Assembly: GCA_029233925.1 (NCBI GenBank)
Contig: JARGOX010000012.1
Location: 62,001-126,000 of the forward strand
Length of the DNA stretch: 64,000 bases
Origin: Rhizobiaceae bacterium
GTDB taxonomy: Bacteria; Pseudomonadota; Alphaproteobacteria; Rhizobiales; Rhizobiaceae
Reading direction: 5' to 3'
In this document: positions 45,339-54,296 of the stretch, piece by piece
How positions within the stretch are numbered: the first letter of the stretch is position 1
Layout of the letters: each line of letters starts with the position of its first letter
Program-made: the position numbers and the translations under genes
The notes under the pieces: model-generated
Seen by the model: only the letters and a program-made list of their open reading frames with translations
What the model was told of the DNA's origin: nothing
Databases searched by the model: none

Positions 45339-45731
45339 ATGGCACTTTATGAGCATGTATTCCTTGCCCGACAGGATGTATCCGCACAGCAGGTAGAAGC
45401 CCTTGTAGAACAGTTCAAGGGTATTCTCGAAAGCAATGGCGGATCAGTCGGGCGCGTTGAAAACTGGGGATTGAAATCCCTCGCCTACCGCATGAACAAA
45501 AACCGCAAGGCCCATTACACGTTGATGGACATTGATGCACCTTCAGCTGCCGTTCAGGAAATGGAACGTCAGATGCGCATCAGTGAAGATATCCTGCGTT
45601 ACATCACCATTCGTGTCAAAGAACACGAAGAAGGTCCCTCTGCCATGATGCAGAAGCGTGATCGCGACGACCGCCCTCGCCGCGGTGATCGCGACGACCG
45701 TCCACGTCGCCCACGCGAAGACCGGAGATAG
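45339..45731 (+). CDS. rpsF: 30S ribosomal protein S6
   Basis: A 130-residue S6 ([18 protein letters not shown]), a 30S platform protein that binds as a dimer with S18. The ferredoxin-like core ends about residue 100. After that comes an Arg/Asp-rich tail with repeated RDDRPRR units (about 106-130), longer than in E. coli but common in alphaproteobacteria. GAAAGGCAAG ribosome site precedes ATG 45339. Nine bases separate it from rpsR. Confidence 0.98.
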   Translation: MALYEHVFLARQDVSAQQVEALVEQFKGILESNGGSVGRVENWGLKSLAYRMNKNRKAHYTLMDIDAPSAAVQEMERQMRISEDILRYITIRVKEHEEGPSAMMQKRDRDDRPRRGDRDDRPRRPREDRR

Positions 45732-45740
45732 GAACCCACC

Positions 45741-45989
45741 ATGGTTGATATTAATCAGATCCCGACACGGCGTCCGTTCCACCGCCGCCGCAAAACATGC
45801 CCGTTCTCCGGTGCCAATGCACCCAAGATCGATTACAAGGACGTTCGGCTTTTGCAGCGCTACATTTCAGAGCGCGGCAAGATTGTTCCCTCCCGCATCA
45901 CAGCGGTGAGCCAGAAGAAGCAGCGTGAACTCGCCCGCGCAATCAAACGGGCTCGTTTCCTGGGCCTTCTGCCCTACCTTGTAAAATAG
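45741..45989 (+). CDS. rpsR: 30S ribosomal protein S18
   Basis: An 82-residue S18. [20 protein letters not shown] and [29 protein letters not shown] (quoted in part: [14 protein letters not shown]) are diagnostic, and length is standard. It binds 16S rRNA with S6 and lies directly after rpsF. Confidence 0.98.
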   Translation: MVDINQIPTRRPFHRRRKTCPFSGANAPKIDYKDVRLLQRYISERGKIVPSRITAVSQKKQRELARAIKRARFLGLLPYLVK

Positions 45990-46010
45990 GCTTTCCGCCT
46001 GACAGAATAC

Positions 46011-46032
46011 CGACCGGGGCACGCCCCGGTCG
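46011..46032 (+). repeat. Perfect 10-bp hairpin after rpsR
   Basis: CGACCGGGGC (46011-46020) and GCCCCGGTCG (46023-46032) are perfect arms (in practice a 9-bp stem with a CACG-type tetraloop). No T run follows, so it looks like a processing or stability element, or an attenuator between rpsR and the DUF2232 gene. The gap 45990-46153 has no gene. Confidence 0.55.
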
Positions 46033-46153
46033 ACCTCTTCGTGATGGGCACGAAGCAGGTAACAAAACCCCAAGTTGGGGCATGATCACAGCAGTGCCAG
46101 ACACAGCAACAGATCAAGGCCTCTAACTGCTTGAACGGCAGGACAGCGAACGA

Positions 46154-47152
46154 ATGAACAACGCCGCACTCCCCCCTCCGTCGACCAAGGCTGCACTGTA
46201 CGGCCCGCTTCTGGTCGGACTGGTTGCCGGCATTGCCTCAGCCATGCTGGTGCTCGGCTCCGGGGATATGTCTGCGCTATCGATCATTCTGTCTGCATCT
46301 GCAACGCTTCCGGTTCTGATCGCCGGCCTCGGCTGGTCCAATCTCGCTGGTGCGGTCTCTGTCATTGTTGCCGCTGCAATCATTGCTGTCACCGTGTCTC
46401 CGCTTGGCGCGGTCATGATCGCCGTTACAACCTTGCTGCCGGCCGCATGGATTGCCCATTTGAGCAACCTTGCCCGTCCCGCCGAAGAGATCGGGGGACC
46501 GCAGGACCAGCTTGCCTGGTACCCGTTGTCAGACATCATGCTGCACCTGTGCACTCTGGTGGCCTTGTCGCTGATGATCCTGGGCTATGCAATCGGCTAC
46601 GGGGAAGAGATCGTTGGTGAAATCGTCGGCAATCTGATTACCGTATTGTCCGAACAGAACCCGGATTTTCAACCAGGTCCGGATTATACCAGTGAGATGA
46701 TCAGCTTCATGACCCGCTTTCTGCCGGCGCTGCAGGCGGCGCTGTGGGTCGTCATCCTTTTTGCGGCCTGGTATATTGCCGGCCGCATCGTGCGGGTTTC
46801 CGGCCGGTCAAGACGCCCGGCCGACCTGATCCCGGCCGCTCTGCGCATGTCGCGGCTGGCAATGCTTTTCTTCGGTGGCGGCCTGGCTCTCAGCTTCACC
46901 GGAGGTGTCACCGGACTGATCGGCTCGACAATTTCCGGCGCCTTTGCCGGTGGTTTCATGCTGGCAGGTCTTGCCATGCTGCATTATCGCACCGGCGGCA
47001 AACCATGGCGTTTCGTCGCCCTGTGGTTCGCTTATGCCTCGATCTTCATTCTATTTCCGCTGCCGCTGATATTGTTTCTGTTTGCCGGTCTGTTCGAAAC
47101 GGCTCGAACTGCACCACTTTCTCCACCGGGATCAAATCCCCCGAATTCTTGA
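46154..47152 (+). CDS. DUF2232 family membrane protein
   Basis: A 332-residue inner-membrane protein with about eight to nine hydrophobic segments and the DUF2232 organisation: N-terminal helices ([21 protein letters not shown]), then [17 protein letters not shown], a polar periplasmic or cytosolic segment (about 150-190), then C-terminal helices. Its placing between rpsR and rplI is conserved in alphaproteobacteria. The molecular function is not established; an S-component-like transporter or envelope role has been suggested for the family by fold, which I cannot confirm. Confidence 0.88.
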   Translation: MNNAALPPPSTKAALYGPLLVGLVAGIASAMLVLGSGDMSALSIILSASATLPVLIAGLGWSNLAGAVSVIVAAAIIAVTVSPLGAVMIAVTTLLPAAWIAHLSNLARPAEEIGGPQDQLAWYPLSDIMLHLCTLVALSLMILGYAIGYGEEIVGEIVGNLITVLSEQNPDFQPGPDYTSEMISFMTRFLPALQAALWVVILFAAWYIAGRIVRVSGRSRRPADLIPAALRMSRLAMLFFGGGLALSFTGGVTGLIGSTISGAFAGGFMLAGLAMLHYRTGGKPWRFVALWFAYASIFILFPLPLILFLFAGLFETARTAPLSPPGSNPPNS

Positions 47153-47184
47153 AATCAATCGAAATCACTCTGAAAGGAACGATC

Positions 47185-47844
47185 ATGGATGTTATTCTTC
47201 TGGAACGCGTCGCAAAACTCGGACAAATGGGCGAAACCGTCACAGTCCGCGATGGCTTCGCACGCAACTACCTCTTGCCACAGGGCAAGGCACTTCGCTC
47301 AAACAATGCCAACAGAGCCCGTTTCGAAACGGAGCGGGTACATCTTGAAGCTCGCAATCTGGAACGCCGCGGTGAAGCACAGCAGATCGCCGACAAGCTT
47401 GAAGGAAAGTCCTTCATCGTTGTTCGCGCAGCTGGTGAAACCGGTCAGCTTTACGGTTCGGTCGCAGCACGCGATGTGGTCGCTATTCTTGAAGCAGAAG
47501 GCTTCACCATTGGCCGCAGTCAGGTTGAACTGACGACACCGATCAAGGCCATTGGCCTGCACGATGTCACGCTTACGCTGCATGCCGAAGTGGAAGTCAA
47601 GATCGGCCTCAACGTCGCCCGCTCGGCTGATGAAGCTGAACGCCAGTCAAAGGGTGAAGACCTTTCATCTGCTGATGCCATTTACGGCGTTGATGAAGAT
47701 GATACAAGGGCAGAAAATGCCTACAAAGGCGAAAATGAATTCGGCGAAGAATACGACGAAGACGCCGATTACGATGATGCCGGTTCTGAAGAAATTGCTG
47801 CCGACGATGTCGCTGCAACACCAGAAGACGAAACAACAGCCTGA
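47185..47844 (+). CDS. rplI: 50S ribosomal protein L9 with acidic C-terminal extension
   Basis: A 219-residue L9. The N-terminal RNA-binding domain [21 protein letters not shown] and the C-terminal domain ([15 protein letters not shown]) are standard up to about residue 150. The last 65 residues are a strongly acidic, probably disordered tail (for example [20 protein letters not shown]), absent from E. coli L9 (149 residues) and known in shorter form from related alphaproteobacteria. ATG 47185 has AAAGGAAC upstream. A strong terminator follows, ending the operon. Confidence 0.95.
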   Translation: MDVILLERVAKLGQMGETVTVRDGFARNYLLPQGKALRSNNANRARFETERVHLEARNLERRGEAQQIADKLEGKSFIVVRAAGETGQLYGSVAARDVVAILEAEGFTIGRSQVELTTPIKAIGLHDVTLTLHAEVEVKIGLNVARSADEAERQSKGEDLSSADAIYGVDEDDTRAENAYKGENEFGEEYDEDADYDDAGSEEIAADDVAATPEDETTA

Positions 47845-47866
47845 TATCAAACAGTCTGATTATCGG

Positions 47867-47895
47867 AAAAGCCCGGCCCTTGCGCCGGGCTTTTT
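47867..47895 (+). terminator. Rho-independent terminator of the rpsF-rplI operon
   Basis: GCCCGGC (47871-47877) pairs with GCCGGGC (47884-47890), extended by AAAA/TTTT, and is followed by TTTTT (47891-47895). It lies 23 bases past the rplI stop. Confidence 0.9.
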
Positions 47896-48016
47896 CATTC
47901 ATATTTCATTTTTTCATTTGAGTTCCAGACGACAGACCCGATGGGCGAAGAATGGATAACGCACTGGAATATTTGAAAAACGGTGATACACTTTCACTCG
48001 GGATGAATTCCTTTTG

Positions 48017-48028
48017 TTACAATTGTAA
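48017..48028. promoter_or_regulatory. Perfect 12-bp palindrome just before cfa
   Basis: TTACAATTGTAA is a perfect palindrome ending 14 bases ahead of the cfa ATG, overlapping where ribosomes or polymerase would sit. It is a candidate repressor site. The rest of 47896-48042 shows no gene. Confidence 0.45.
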
Positions 48029-48042
48029 TATGGGGTATATTT

Positions 48043-49344
48043 ATGTTGGGCACCCGTTTTCTCGAACGCCTTGTTCGCCACATCATTCAAATCGGTAATC
48101 TGACGATCACCTTTGCCGATGGGGTAAAGGTAAATATAGGCGATGGTTCAGGCCCGCCGGTTCACCTGCGCTTCAAGAGCTCCGAAGCCGAAAGAGCGGT
48201 CGCATTCGACCCCGGCCTGAAACTCGGCGAATGTTATATGGACGGAGACATCGAGTTTCTGGACGGTGACATTCTCAAGCTTCTCGAAATGGTTTTCACA
48301 AATGCCAAGGGAGACGTCATAGCCACTTCTCCCTGGTTGACATTCGTCGAGCGCGCAAGGCGAATTGCCTACCATATTCTTGATTGGAACACACTGCAGA
48401 AATCGCGGTCAAATGTTCAGCATCACTATGATCTGTCCGGCGCGCTCTATGATCTTTTTCTCGATCCCGACCGACAATATTCCTGTGCCTATTTTGAAGA
48501 TCCCTCGATGGATCTCGAGCAGGCACAACTGGCAAAAAAGCGCCATATCGCATCAAAGCTGATCATGGACCGGGAAAACCTGAAAGTGCTGGATATTGGT
48601 TCGGGCTGGGGTGGCATGGGGCTGCATCTGGCCCGCCAGTTCAACGCAAGGGTCACAGGCGTTACCCTGTCGGACGAACAATTTACAATGTCCAATCAGC
48701 GGGCACGCGAAGACGGATTCAGCGGACAGGTGGACTTCAGGTTGCTGGATTACCGCAATCTGGAAGAAACCTACGACCGTATCGTATCCGTCGGCATGTT
48801 CGAGCACGTCGGCACCAAGCATTATGCAACCTATTTCAACAAATGCGCCGCCATGCTCAATCCTGACGGCGTCATGCTGCTGCATACGATTGGCCAGTTC
48901 TCCGGCCCCACACCTACCAATCCATTCATCAAGAAGCACATCTTTCCGGGGGGGCATATCCCTTCCCTTTCGCAAATCGTGCCATCCATAGAACGTGCCG
49001 GGCTGGTGATAACCGATATCGAAGTGCTGAGATTCCATTACGCAGAAACGTTGAAAGCATGGCGGTCACGTTTTCTGGATCATTGGGATGAGGCAAAGGC
49101 GCTCTATGACGAGCGTTTCTGCAGGATGTGGGATTTCTATCTCGCCTCATCCGAAGCATCTTTCCGCTGGCAGGACCTGGAGGTCTTCCAGATACAATTG
49201 GCCCACCGGATGGACGCCGTACCGATGACCCGTGATTATATCGGTAAAAACGGGCACGTGCCGCATCGCGCAAAGAAGGCCAGTGCATCGGCGAAAAAGA
49301 AGCTCAAAACGGCGCCAGCCAAGGCCAGACAACGGCGGCATTGA
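48043..49344 (+). CDS. cfa: Cyclopropane-fatty-acyl-phospholipid synthase family protein
   Basis: A 433-residue SAM-dependent methyltransferase acting on unsaturated acyl chains in membrane phospholipids. N-terminal lipid-binding domain (about 1-110) with LGECYMDGDIEFLDGD. SAM motif VLDIGSGWGGMGLHLA (about 182-197), VTGVTLSDEQ, and RIVSVGMFEHVG; the HHYDLSGALYDLFLDPDRQYSCAY block is diagnostic for Cfa. Cys in YSCAYF contributes to the active site. The C-terminal 35 residues are a Lys/Ala-rich basic tail. The exact product (cyclopropane versus related methylated lipid) is not proven. Confidence 0.92.
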   Translation: MLGTRFLERLVRHIIQIGNLTITFADGVKVNIGDGSGPPVHLRFKSSEAERAVAFDPGLKLGECYMDGDIEFLDGDILKLLEMVFTNAKGDVIATSPWLTFVERARRIAYHILDWNTLQKSRSNVQHHYDLSGALYDLFLDPDRQYSCAYFEDPSMDLEQAQLAKKRHIASKLIMDRENLKVLDIGSGWGGMGLHLARQFNARVTGVTLSDEQFTMSNQRAREDGFSGQVDFRLLDYRNLEETYDRIVSVGMFEHVGTKHYATYFNKCAAMLNPDGVMLLHTIGQFSGPTPTNPFIKKHIFPGGHIPSLSQIVPSIERAGLVITDIEVLRFHYAETLKAWRSRFLDHWDEAKALYDERFCRMWDFYLASSEASFRWQDLEVFQIQLAHRMDAVPMTRDYIGKNGHVPHRAKKASASAKKKLKTAPAKARQRRH

Positions 49345-49384
49345 TTCCCTTTCGAGAGTCAAACAGAATCAGGTATCATGGTCC

Positions 49385-49409
49385 TTTTCCACAAGTGGCT
49401 TGTGGAGAA
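49385..49409. promoter_or_regulatory. Inverted pair of DnaA-box-like sites before dnaB
   Basis: TTTTCCACA (49385-49393) and, on the opposite strand, TTCTCCACA (49409-49401) each differ by one base from TTATCCACA. They are arms of an inverted repeat (CCACAAG-TGG-CTTGTGG) lying 123 bases ahead of dnaB. No gene lies in 49345-49531. Confidence 0.4.
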
Positions 49410-49531
49410 TGTATGTGGTGGCACGAATTGCGCATGACTCGTCAATTAGCGATTCATATATCAGCTCATTGAGGCTATAGCTGCCTGACAGATTCATGGC
49501 TCCGTACGCGGATTGAAACAGAAAGACAGTG

Positions 49532-51058
49532 ATGAGCGATCCGGCGAGAAAATATGGCGCGGCTGACAATGACGACGGTGGCAGTCTTTATCGCGAAACT
49601 CCTGGAAATATTGAAGCAGAACAGGCTCTTCTTGGTGCCATTCTGGTTAATAATGACGCCTATTATCGCGTATCGGATTTTCTGAAGCCCGGGCATCTGC
49701 ATGAGCCCCTGCACCGCAAGATATTCGAGGTTGCCGGCGATATCATTCGCATGGGCAAAACCGCCAATCCGATCACCATCAAGACATTCCTGCCGGCAGA
49801 TGAAAAAGTCGGCGATATGACCGTCGCTCAATATCTCGCGCGCCTGGCCGCCGAAGCCGTAACCATCATCAATGCCGAAGACTATGGCCGGGCCGTCTAT
49901 GACCTGGCATTGCGCCGGTCACTGATCACCATTGGTGAGGACATGGTCAACATTGCCTATGACGCGCCGTTGGACATGCCACCGCAAAACCAGATCGAAG
50001 ACGCTGAACGGCGACTTTTCGAACTGGCTGAAACCGGGCGTTACGATGGTGGCTTTCAGTCCTTCAATGATGCTGTGGCATTGGCCATCGACATGGCGGG
50101 GGCGGCCTATCAGCGTGATGGCGGTCTATCCGGAACATCCACGGGAATTAAAACACTTGATGCCAAAATGGGCGGGCTGCAATCGTCCGACCTTATCATT
50201 CTGGCTGGTCGTCCCGGCATGGGCAAAACATCGTTGGCAACCAATATTGCCTATAATATTGCGAAGGCCTACCGACCCGAAGTCCAGGCAGATGGCTCCA
50301 CAAAGGCCGTCAATGGCGGTGTTGTCGGTTTCTATTCCCTGGAAATGTCATCTGAACAATTGGCAACCCGTATCATTTCCGAGCAAACCGAAATTTCATC
50401 CTCCAAGATCCGGCGCGGCGAAATCACCGAGGCCGATTTTGAATTGTTGGTCGGTTGTTCTCAGGAGATGCAGAAAGTCCCGTTCTACATTGACCAGACA
50501 GGTGGTATTTCCATCGCCCAGTTGTCAGCCCGTGCGCGGCGTCTCAAACGCCAGCGTGGCCTGGACCTCCTGGTGGTTGACTATGTTCAGTTGATGACCG
50601 GGTCCAAGAAGGCAGGAGAAAACCGCGTTCAGGAAATCACCGAGATCACGACCGGCCTCAAGGCGCTGGGCAAGGAGCTCCAGGTTCCAATCCTTGCCCT
50701 GTCTCAGCTGTCGCGTCAGGTAGAAAACCGCGAAGACAAACGCCCGCAACTCTCCGACTTGCGTGAATCGGGTTCCATTGAGCAGGACGCCGATGTGGTT
50801 CTTTTTGTGTTTCGCGAGGAATACTACATCAACAATACGGAACCACGCCGTTCGCCGGAGGAAATTGCCGCTGATATCAAGACCGAGGAATATTTGCGTT
50901 GGGAAGAGCAGATGGCCAGGGTCAAAGGTCTGGCCGATGTCATTATCGCCAAACAACGCCACGGTCCGACCGGGACGGTAACGCTTGGTTTCACCGCCGA
51001 ATATACACGCTTTGCTGATCTGGCAGACAATTCCTACCAGCAATACAGCCATGAATAA
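49532..51058 (+). CDS. dnaB: Replicative DNA helicase DnaB
   Basis: A 508-residue hexameric 5'-3' helicase of the replication fork. N-terminal domain (about 24-130; NIEAEQALLGAILVNNDAYY), linker, then RecA-like domain with Walker A AGRPGMGKTS (about 225-234), Walker B DLLVVDYVQLM, and LALSQLSRQVENREDKRP with an arginine finger region. No intein is present. Start ATG 49532 (GTG 49529 just before is possible). Its stop overlaps the alr start (TAATG), beginning a tight run dnaB-alr-radA. Confidence 0.97.
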   Translation: MSDPARKYGAADNDDGGSLYRETPGNIEAEQALLGAILVNNDAYYRVSDFLKPGHLHEPLHRKIFEVAGDIIRMGKTANPITIKTFLPADEKVGDMTVAQYLARLAAEAVTIINAEDYGRAVYDLALRRSLITIGEDMVNIAYDAPLDMPPQNQIEDAERRLFELAETGRYDGGFQSFNDAVALAIDMAGAAYQRDGGLSGTSTGIKTLDAKMGGLQSSDLIILAGRPGMGKTSLATNIAYNIAKAYRPEVQADGSTKAVNGGVVGFYSLEMSSEQLATRIISEQTEISSSKIRRGEITEADFELLVGCSQEMQKVPFYIDQTGGISIAQLSARARRLKRQRGLDLLVVDYVQLMTGSKKAGENRVQEITEITTGLKALGKELQVPILALSQLSRQVENREDKRPQLSDLRESGSIEQDADVVLFVFREEYYINNTEPRRSPEEIAADIKTEEYLRWEEQMARVKGLADVIIAKQRHGPTGTVTLGFTAEYTRFADLADNSYQQYSHE

Positions 51059-52260
51059 TGGTCCGGAATAGTTTGGAAAATACATCGACAGAAAGTCCGG
51101 ACAGCTTTGATGGGTCCGAAGATGAGAGCTATGGCGCCCGCCTGATCATCAATATGGAAGCACTGGTGGAAAACTGGCAGGCCATGCGGGCATTGTCGGC
51201 ACCTGCCCGCTGTGCCGCCGTGATCAAAGCTGACGGTTACGGACTTGGTGCCAATCCCGTTTCCGCTGCCCTCTACCAGGCGGGTTGTCGCGATTTTTTC
51301 GTCGCAACAGCACGTGAGGGCACCGAAGCCCGCATGCAGGCACCCGACGCTCGTATCTTCGTAATGAATTGCATTTTACCGGGAATTGAAGCGCAATGCC
51401 GTGATGCAGACCTTGTTCCGGTTCTGGCATCGATGGAACATATCGCCCGGTGGACGTCGCTTTGTATCGCCAATGGAGATCACCCCTGTGCCCTGCAGGT
51501 CGACACGGGAATGAACCGGCTGGGAATCACGCTGGATGAAGCATTGATACTGGCCAATGATGTCACCCGACCGGCAGGGTTTTCACCAGTTCTGGTGATG
51601 AGCCACCTTGCCTGCGGTGATCAACCGGACCACCCGCTCAATGGGCAACAATTGGAGCGCTTTCAAACAGTTGCAGCCGCTTTTCCAGATGTTGAATCAA
51701 GCTTATGCAATTCGGCCGGCATTCGGCTCGGCAAGGATTACCTTTTTGATCTGACCCGGCCCGGCATTTCACTTTATGGCGGCTCCACTGGACACGGCGC
51801 CAGCAGATCCACCAGACCGGTGGTGACTGCGGAGGCCAGAATCATCGATATACGTCAGGCCAGGAAGGGCGAAACCGTCAGCTACGGAGCAGCAGAGAGG
51901 CTGAAACGCGACAGCACGATTGCCGTGTGCTCAATCGGCTATGCGGATGGCTATTTGCGGTCCCTGTCGGGTGCTGGCGTCCCCATGCGCGGCGTCCATG
52001 ACAGCGGGGCCTGCGGATTTGCCAAAGGCATGCGCTTGCCTGTTCTGGGATGTGTCACCATGGACCTGACGGCCTTTGACATCACCGATCTTTCCCCTGG
52101 ATCGCTTGTGCCGGGCGATTTCATTGAATTGTTCGGTCGTCACATCAATATAGATGACGTCGCTGCTGCCGGCGGCACAATCGGCTATGAAATGCTGACT
52201 GCGATGGGAAAGCGTTATCAGCGGTTCTATGTCAACAACATGAGAGAAGATATGTCCTGA
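51058..52260 (+). CDS. alr: Alanine racemase
   Basis: A 400-residue PLP enzyme making D-alanine for peptidoglycan. The PLP lysine is Lys57 in AAVIKADGYGLGA. The second catalytic base Tyr is in CSIGYADGYLRS, and LQVDTGMNRLGI and CVTMDLTAFDI are family blocks. The N-terminal 25 residues are an acidic extension (ENTSTESPDSFDGSEDES) unusual for Alr and possibly disordered. Start and stop overlap dnaB and radA by one base each, so expression is tightly coupled. Confidence 0.95.
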   Translation: MVRNSLENTSTESPDSFDGSEDESYGARLIINMEALVENWQAMRALSAPARCAAVIKADGYGLGANPVSAALYQAGCRDFFVATAREGTEARMQAPDARIFVMNCILPGIEAQCRDADLVPVLASMEHIARWTSLCIANGDHPCALQVDTGMNRLGITLDEALILANDVTRPAGFSPVLVMSHLACGDQPDHPLNGQQLERFQTVAAAFPDVESSLCNSAGIRLGKDYLFDLTRPGISLYGGSTGHGASRSTRPVVTAEARIIDIRQARKGETVSYGAAERLKRDSTIAVCSIGYADGYLRSLSGAGVPMRGVHDSGACGFAKGMRLPVLGCVTMDLTAFDITDLSPGSLVPGDFIELFGRHINIDDVAAAGGTIGYEMLTAMGKRYQRFYVNNMREDMS

Positions 52261-53660
52261 TGGCGCGCGCAAAGACCCAATTCGTCTGCCAGAACTGCGG
52301 AACGGTTCATTCACGCTGGGCGGGCAAATGCGATGGCTGCGGCGAGTGGAACACCATTGTTGAGGACGACCCCACCGGCGCCGTCGGCAGGGGTCCGGGA
52401 AAACAGCATAAAAAGGGCAAACCCGTTGCGCTGACATCGCTGTCCGGCGACATTGAAGATGCGCCCAGAATACAGACCGGCATTGCCGAGCTTGACCGGG
52501 CAACCGGTGGCGGCTTTGTACGTGGTTCGGCCCTGCTTGTGGGTGGCGATCCGGGGATCGGCAAATCGACCCTGCTGATGCAGGCGGCAGCTGCTCTGGC
52601 AAGACGCTCGCATCGCGTGATCTATGTATCCGGCGAAGAGGCGGTTGCACAAATACGTTTGCGTGCAAAACGCCTTGGTGCCGCCGATACTGACGTTCTG
52701 CTTGCAGCCGAAACCAATGTTGAAGACATTCTGGCGACATTGGCACAGGACAAACGACCGGATCTGGTGATCATTGATTCCATTCAGACCCTTTGGAGCG
52801 ATGTCGCCGATTCCGCTCCCGGAACGGTCACCCAGGTGCGCATTGGCACCCATGCAATGATTCGTTTTGCCAAGAAGACCGGCGCTGCCATCGTGCTGGT
52901 TGGGCATGTCACCAAGGAAGGTCAAATTGCCGGGCCGCGCGTGATCGAACATATGGTGGATGCGGTGCTTTATTTCGAAGGTGACCGCGGACACCATTAC
53001 CGGATTTTACGCACCGTCAAAAACCGTTTCGGACCGACCGACGAAATCGGCGTATTTGAAATGTCGGATGGTGGGCTGCGTGAAGTGTCCAATCCATCTG
53101 AACTGTTTTTGGGTGAGCGAAACGACAAGGCGCCCGGAGCAGCCGTCTTCGCCGGCATCGAGGGCACGCGCCCCATCCTGGTGGAAGTGCAGGCTTTGGT
53201 TGCACCCTCGTCGCTGGGAACACCGCGCAGAGCGGTTGTCGGATGGGATTCAGCGCGCTTGTCGATGATCCTCGCTGTGCTCGAAGCCCATTGCGGCATT
53301 CGCCTTGGTCAGCACGACGTTTATCTGAATGTGGCAGGCGGATACCGTATTTCGGAGCCAGCAGCGGACATGGCGGTGGCTTCTGCACTGGTTTCATCAC
53401 TGGCCGGACTTGCTCTTCCCGCCGATTGCGTCTATTTCGGCGAGATAAGCCTGTCAGGTGCTGTTCGGCCGGTCGCACATACGGCCCAACGCCTTAAAGA
53501 GGCTGAAAAATTGGGATTTGGGCAAGCTGTGTTTCCCCAGGGCTCGGCGGACCTGCCGAAAGGTGGTGCCGGAATCTGGAAAACAGTCAATGCGCTACCG
53601 GATCTTGTTGCGAGTATTGCCGGCTCCAAGGTACAACTCGATCAGGACGACGACGAATAG
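52260..53660 (+). CDS. radA: DNA repair protein RadA
   Basis: A 466-residue RadA/Sms, which drives branch migration in recombination. Zinc finger with Cys10, Cys13, Cys24 and Cys27 (CQNCG, CDGCG), Walker A GGDPGIGKST (about 98-107), the RadA-specific KNRFG motif (in VKNRFGPTDEIG, about 259), and a C-terminal Lon-like domain (about 290-450). ATG overlaps the alr stop. The C-terminus ends in a short acidic stretch DQDDDE. Confidence 0.96.
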   Translation: MARAKTQFVCQNCGTVHSRWAGKCDGCGEWNTIVEDDPTGAVGRGPGKQHKKGKPVALTSLSGDIEDAPRIQTGIAELDRATGGGFVRGSALLVGGDPGIGKSTLLMQAAAALARRSHRVIYVSGEEAVAQIRLRAKRLGAADTDVLLAAETNVEDILATLAQDKRPDLVIIDSIQTLWSDVADSAPGTVTQVRIGTHAMIRFAKKTGAAIVLVGHVTKEGQIAGPRVIEHMVDAVLYFEGDRGHHYRILRTVKNRFGPTDEIGVFEMSDGGLREVSNPSELFLGERNDKAPGAAVFAGIEGTRPILVEVQALVAPSSLGTPRRAVVGWDSARLSMILAVLEAHCGIRLGQHDVYLNVAGGYRISEPAADMAVASALVSSLAGLALPADCVYFGEISLSGAVRPVAHTAQRLKEAEKLGFGQAVFPQGSADLPKGGAGIWKTVNALPDLVASIAGSKVQLDQDDDE

Positions 53661-53714
53661 TTGATAAATGGAGCGCCGGCACTCTGGTGAGTCCCGCACT
53701 GAGGTTAAATCACA

Positions 53715-54296
53715 ATGCCTATTACCATTCTGGATGGAATTCTTGTTGGTGTCACCCTGTTCTCGGCGGTGCTTGCCATGGTCCGTGGGTTTTCCCGTGA
53801 AGTCCTTTCTGTCGCATCCTGGATAGCAGCAGCAGCCGCAGCCTATACATTTTATCCGCTTCTTGTGCCGATCATCATGGACTATGTATCCAGCGAAAAT
53901 ATTGCGACAGTCGTTTCGGCAGGCATCATTTTTCTGGTTGCCCTGATCGTCGTCTCTGTGTTGACCATGCGCATCGCCGATTTTGTGATCGACAGTCGCA
54001 TCGGCGCGCTGGACAGAACCCTGGGTTTTCTGTTTGGCGCCGCACGCGGCATATTGCTGGTGGCGGTCGCCGTATTGTTTTTCAACTGGCTGGTTGCAGG
54101 ACCGCAGCAACCGACCTGGGTTGCCAATGCCAAATCAAAACCACTGCTGGATTCCATCGGTGAACAGCTGGTCAACATTCTTCCCGAGGATGCCGATTCC
54201 ACCATTCTGGACAGGCTTAAGGGATTGAGTGGTGAAGAATCAGGCAGCGATCAGGAGAGCCGCATTCGTGACAAAGATACCTTCAACAGAACCTGA
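53715..54296 (+). CDS. cvpA: CvpA family membrane protein
   Basis: A 193-residue protein with four membrane helices in the first 110 residues (LDGILVGVTLFSAVLAMVRGFSREVLS pattern, quoted only as VRGFSREVLS) and a soluble, charged C-terminus. CvpA was named for colicin V production, but the family is tied to envelope stress resistance and is commonly placed before purF, as here. It overlaps the purF start by 29 bases. Confidence 0.92.
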   Translation: MPITILDGILVGVTLFSAVLAMVRGFSREVLSVASWIAAAAAAYTFYPLLVPIIMDYVSSENIATVVSAGIIFLVALIVVSVLTMRIADFVIDSRIGALDRTLGFLFGAARGILLVAVAVLFFNWLVAGPQQPTWVANAKSKPLLDSIGEQLVNILPEDADSTILDRLKGLSGEESGSDQESRIRDKDTFNRT

